Below, one piece after another: positions 63,592 to 64,000 of a stretch of 64,000 nucleotides of DNA. Made by a program: the position numbers and the translations under genes. The notes beneath the pieces are model-generated. The model was not told the origin of the DNA. It did no database searches and saw only the letters and a list, made by a program, of their open reading frames with translations. Origin of the DNA: an uncultured Flavobacteriaceae bacterium (lineage in GTDB: Bacteria; Bacteroidota; Bacteroidia; Flavobacteriales; Flavobacteriaceae); contig CAJPUR010000001.1 in the NCBI GenBank assembly GCA_905381055.1, positions 110,168 through 174,167 on the forward strand, in the 5' to 3' direction. How positions within the stretch are numbered: the first letter of the stretch is position 1; each line of letters begins with the position of its first letter.

Positions 63592-64000
63592 AATTTAAAT
63601 TTATAATTACATCTTTTTTTGTACTAATTACTACTTCTATATTTTCCCAAATTATAGTAAATGATTTAAGCTATTATTTAAAGAAATATCCTGAAAATAA
63701 TAGAATTAGATTTGAAAAAGAAATTCAAGCCTTTGAGGATTTGGATGAAATAAAAAAATACCCCGAAAATTCAATTTTATTTGTTGGTAGTTCTTCCATA
63801 CGATTATGGAAAAATCTTGAAAATGTAATGAGTCCTTACAATGTTATTCATAGAGGATATGGTGGAGCACATTTTAGAGATTTAATTTTTTATACAGATA
63901 GAATTTTAGGTAATCATTCATTGAGTATGATTGTTTGTTTTGTTGCAAATGATATTAAGGGTCTTGAAGATATTTACAGTAAGAATAATGATAGAGATGG
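63588..64000 (+). CDS. Secreted SGNH/GDSL-type hydrolase, N-terminal part (cut by window end)
   Basis: An ORF from ATG at 63588 runs off the right edge; 137 codons are visible. A signal peptide (MKFKFIITSFFVLITTSIFSQ) is followed by a helical segment and then the SGNH core. The nucleophile block is ILFVGSSSIRLW (a G-S-S variant of GDS), the second block is HRGYGGAHFRDL, and the third is CFVANDIKG, where Ala replaces the usual Gly of GxND. The catalytic His block lies beyond the window. It is probably a secreted esterase or sugar O-acetyl esterase; the substrate is unknown. It is coupled to the nitroreductase by a 4-base overlap. Confidence 0.8.
   Translation, partial: MKFKFIITSFFVLITTSIFSQIIVNDLSYYLKKYPENNRIRFEKEIQAFEDLDEIKKYPENSILFVGSSSIRLWKNLENVMSPYNVIHRGYGGAHFRDLIFYTDRILGNHSLSMIVCFVANDIKGLEDIYSKNNDRD

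Noticed and set aside
1..64000. Search for CRISPR arrays, insertion sequences, prophage genes, toxin-antitoxin or defence systems
   Set aside because: No regularly spaced repeats, transposase, integrase or defence-type domains are present in the translations.

Overview
The window looks like chromosomal DNA of a marine-type Bacteroidota bacterium, most likely class Flavobacteriia. The reasons are strong AT richness, a SusC/SusD pair, almost no Shine-Dalgarno sequences, several TAnnTTTG-type -7 promoter elements, class II IlvC, an N-succinyl/acetylornithine-type carbamoyltransferase, and the conserved block ftsK-lolA-lptF-ribB. Genes are very tightly packed. No gap exceeds 300 bases; the largest are 24183-24455, 43546-43813 and 49140-49382. 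Eight convergent junctions have 0-19 bases between stop codons. I see no insertion sequence, prophage, CRISPR array or rRNA; there is one tRNA (Ser-UGA).

Layout. 1-6081: the end of a carboxylesterase, a secreted Gfo/Idh/MocA oxidoreductase, a secreted propeller-like protein, an aldo/keto reductase and an M3 metallopeptidase lipoprotein. 6212-14138: a complete hexuronate catabolic operon (uxuA, uxaC, TRAP importer P-Q-M, SDR fructuronate reductase, kdgK, KDPG aldolase). It continues into a two-domain DUF1080 protein and a second exported Gfo/Idh/MocA enzyme, a pairing known from 3-keto-glycoside breakdown. 16964-24182 (minus): SusC/SusD, an N-acetylneuraminate-lyase-type aldolase and a sodium/solute symporter, which suggest uptake and cleavage of a sialic-acid-like sugar. 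24456-34801: housekeeping genes (membrane protein, tRNA-Ser, TSUP transporter, RibB with a degenerate RibA domain, LptF/G-type permease, LolA, FtsK, NhaC, Lpd).

34821-43704 (minus): a full arginine operon, GNAT-argG-argC-proC-argD-argF'-argB-argE-argH. It is preceded by a promoter-like site and a short ORF encoding a 28-residue peptide with three Arg codons in its last eleven positions. This is a candidate attenuation leader peptide and the most interesting new element I found. 43814-49139: tilS-dsbD, then a class-3-like aldehyde dehydrogenase with a nitroreductase. 49383-54787: ilvD-ilvB-ilvN-ilvC, also preceded by a tiny ORF rich in Ile/Leu/Val codons (weaker case). 54833-60284: a second oxidative module (Gfo/Idh/MocA, secreted NIPSNAP protein, GMC oxidoreductase) converging with a lipoprotein sulfatase. 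60374-64000: a GapN-like dehydrogenase, thioredoxin reductase, a nitroreductase and the start of an SGNH hydrolase cut by the window edge.

Together these suggest a polysaccharide-scavenging heterotroph: outer-membrane import, periplasmic oxidative or desulfating attack on sugars, uronate flux through KDPG, and self-sufficient arginine and branched-chain amino acid synthesis. All functions are inferred by reading the translations; no database search was run.
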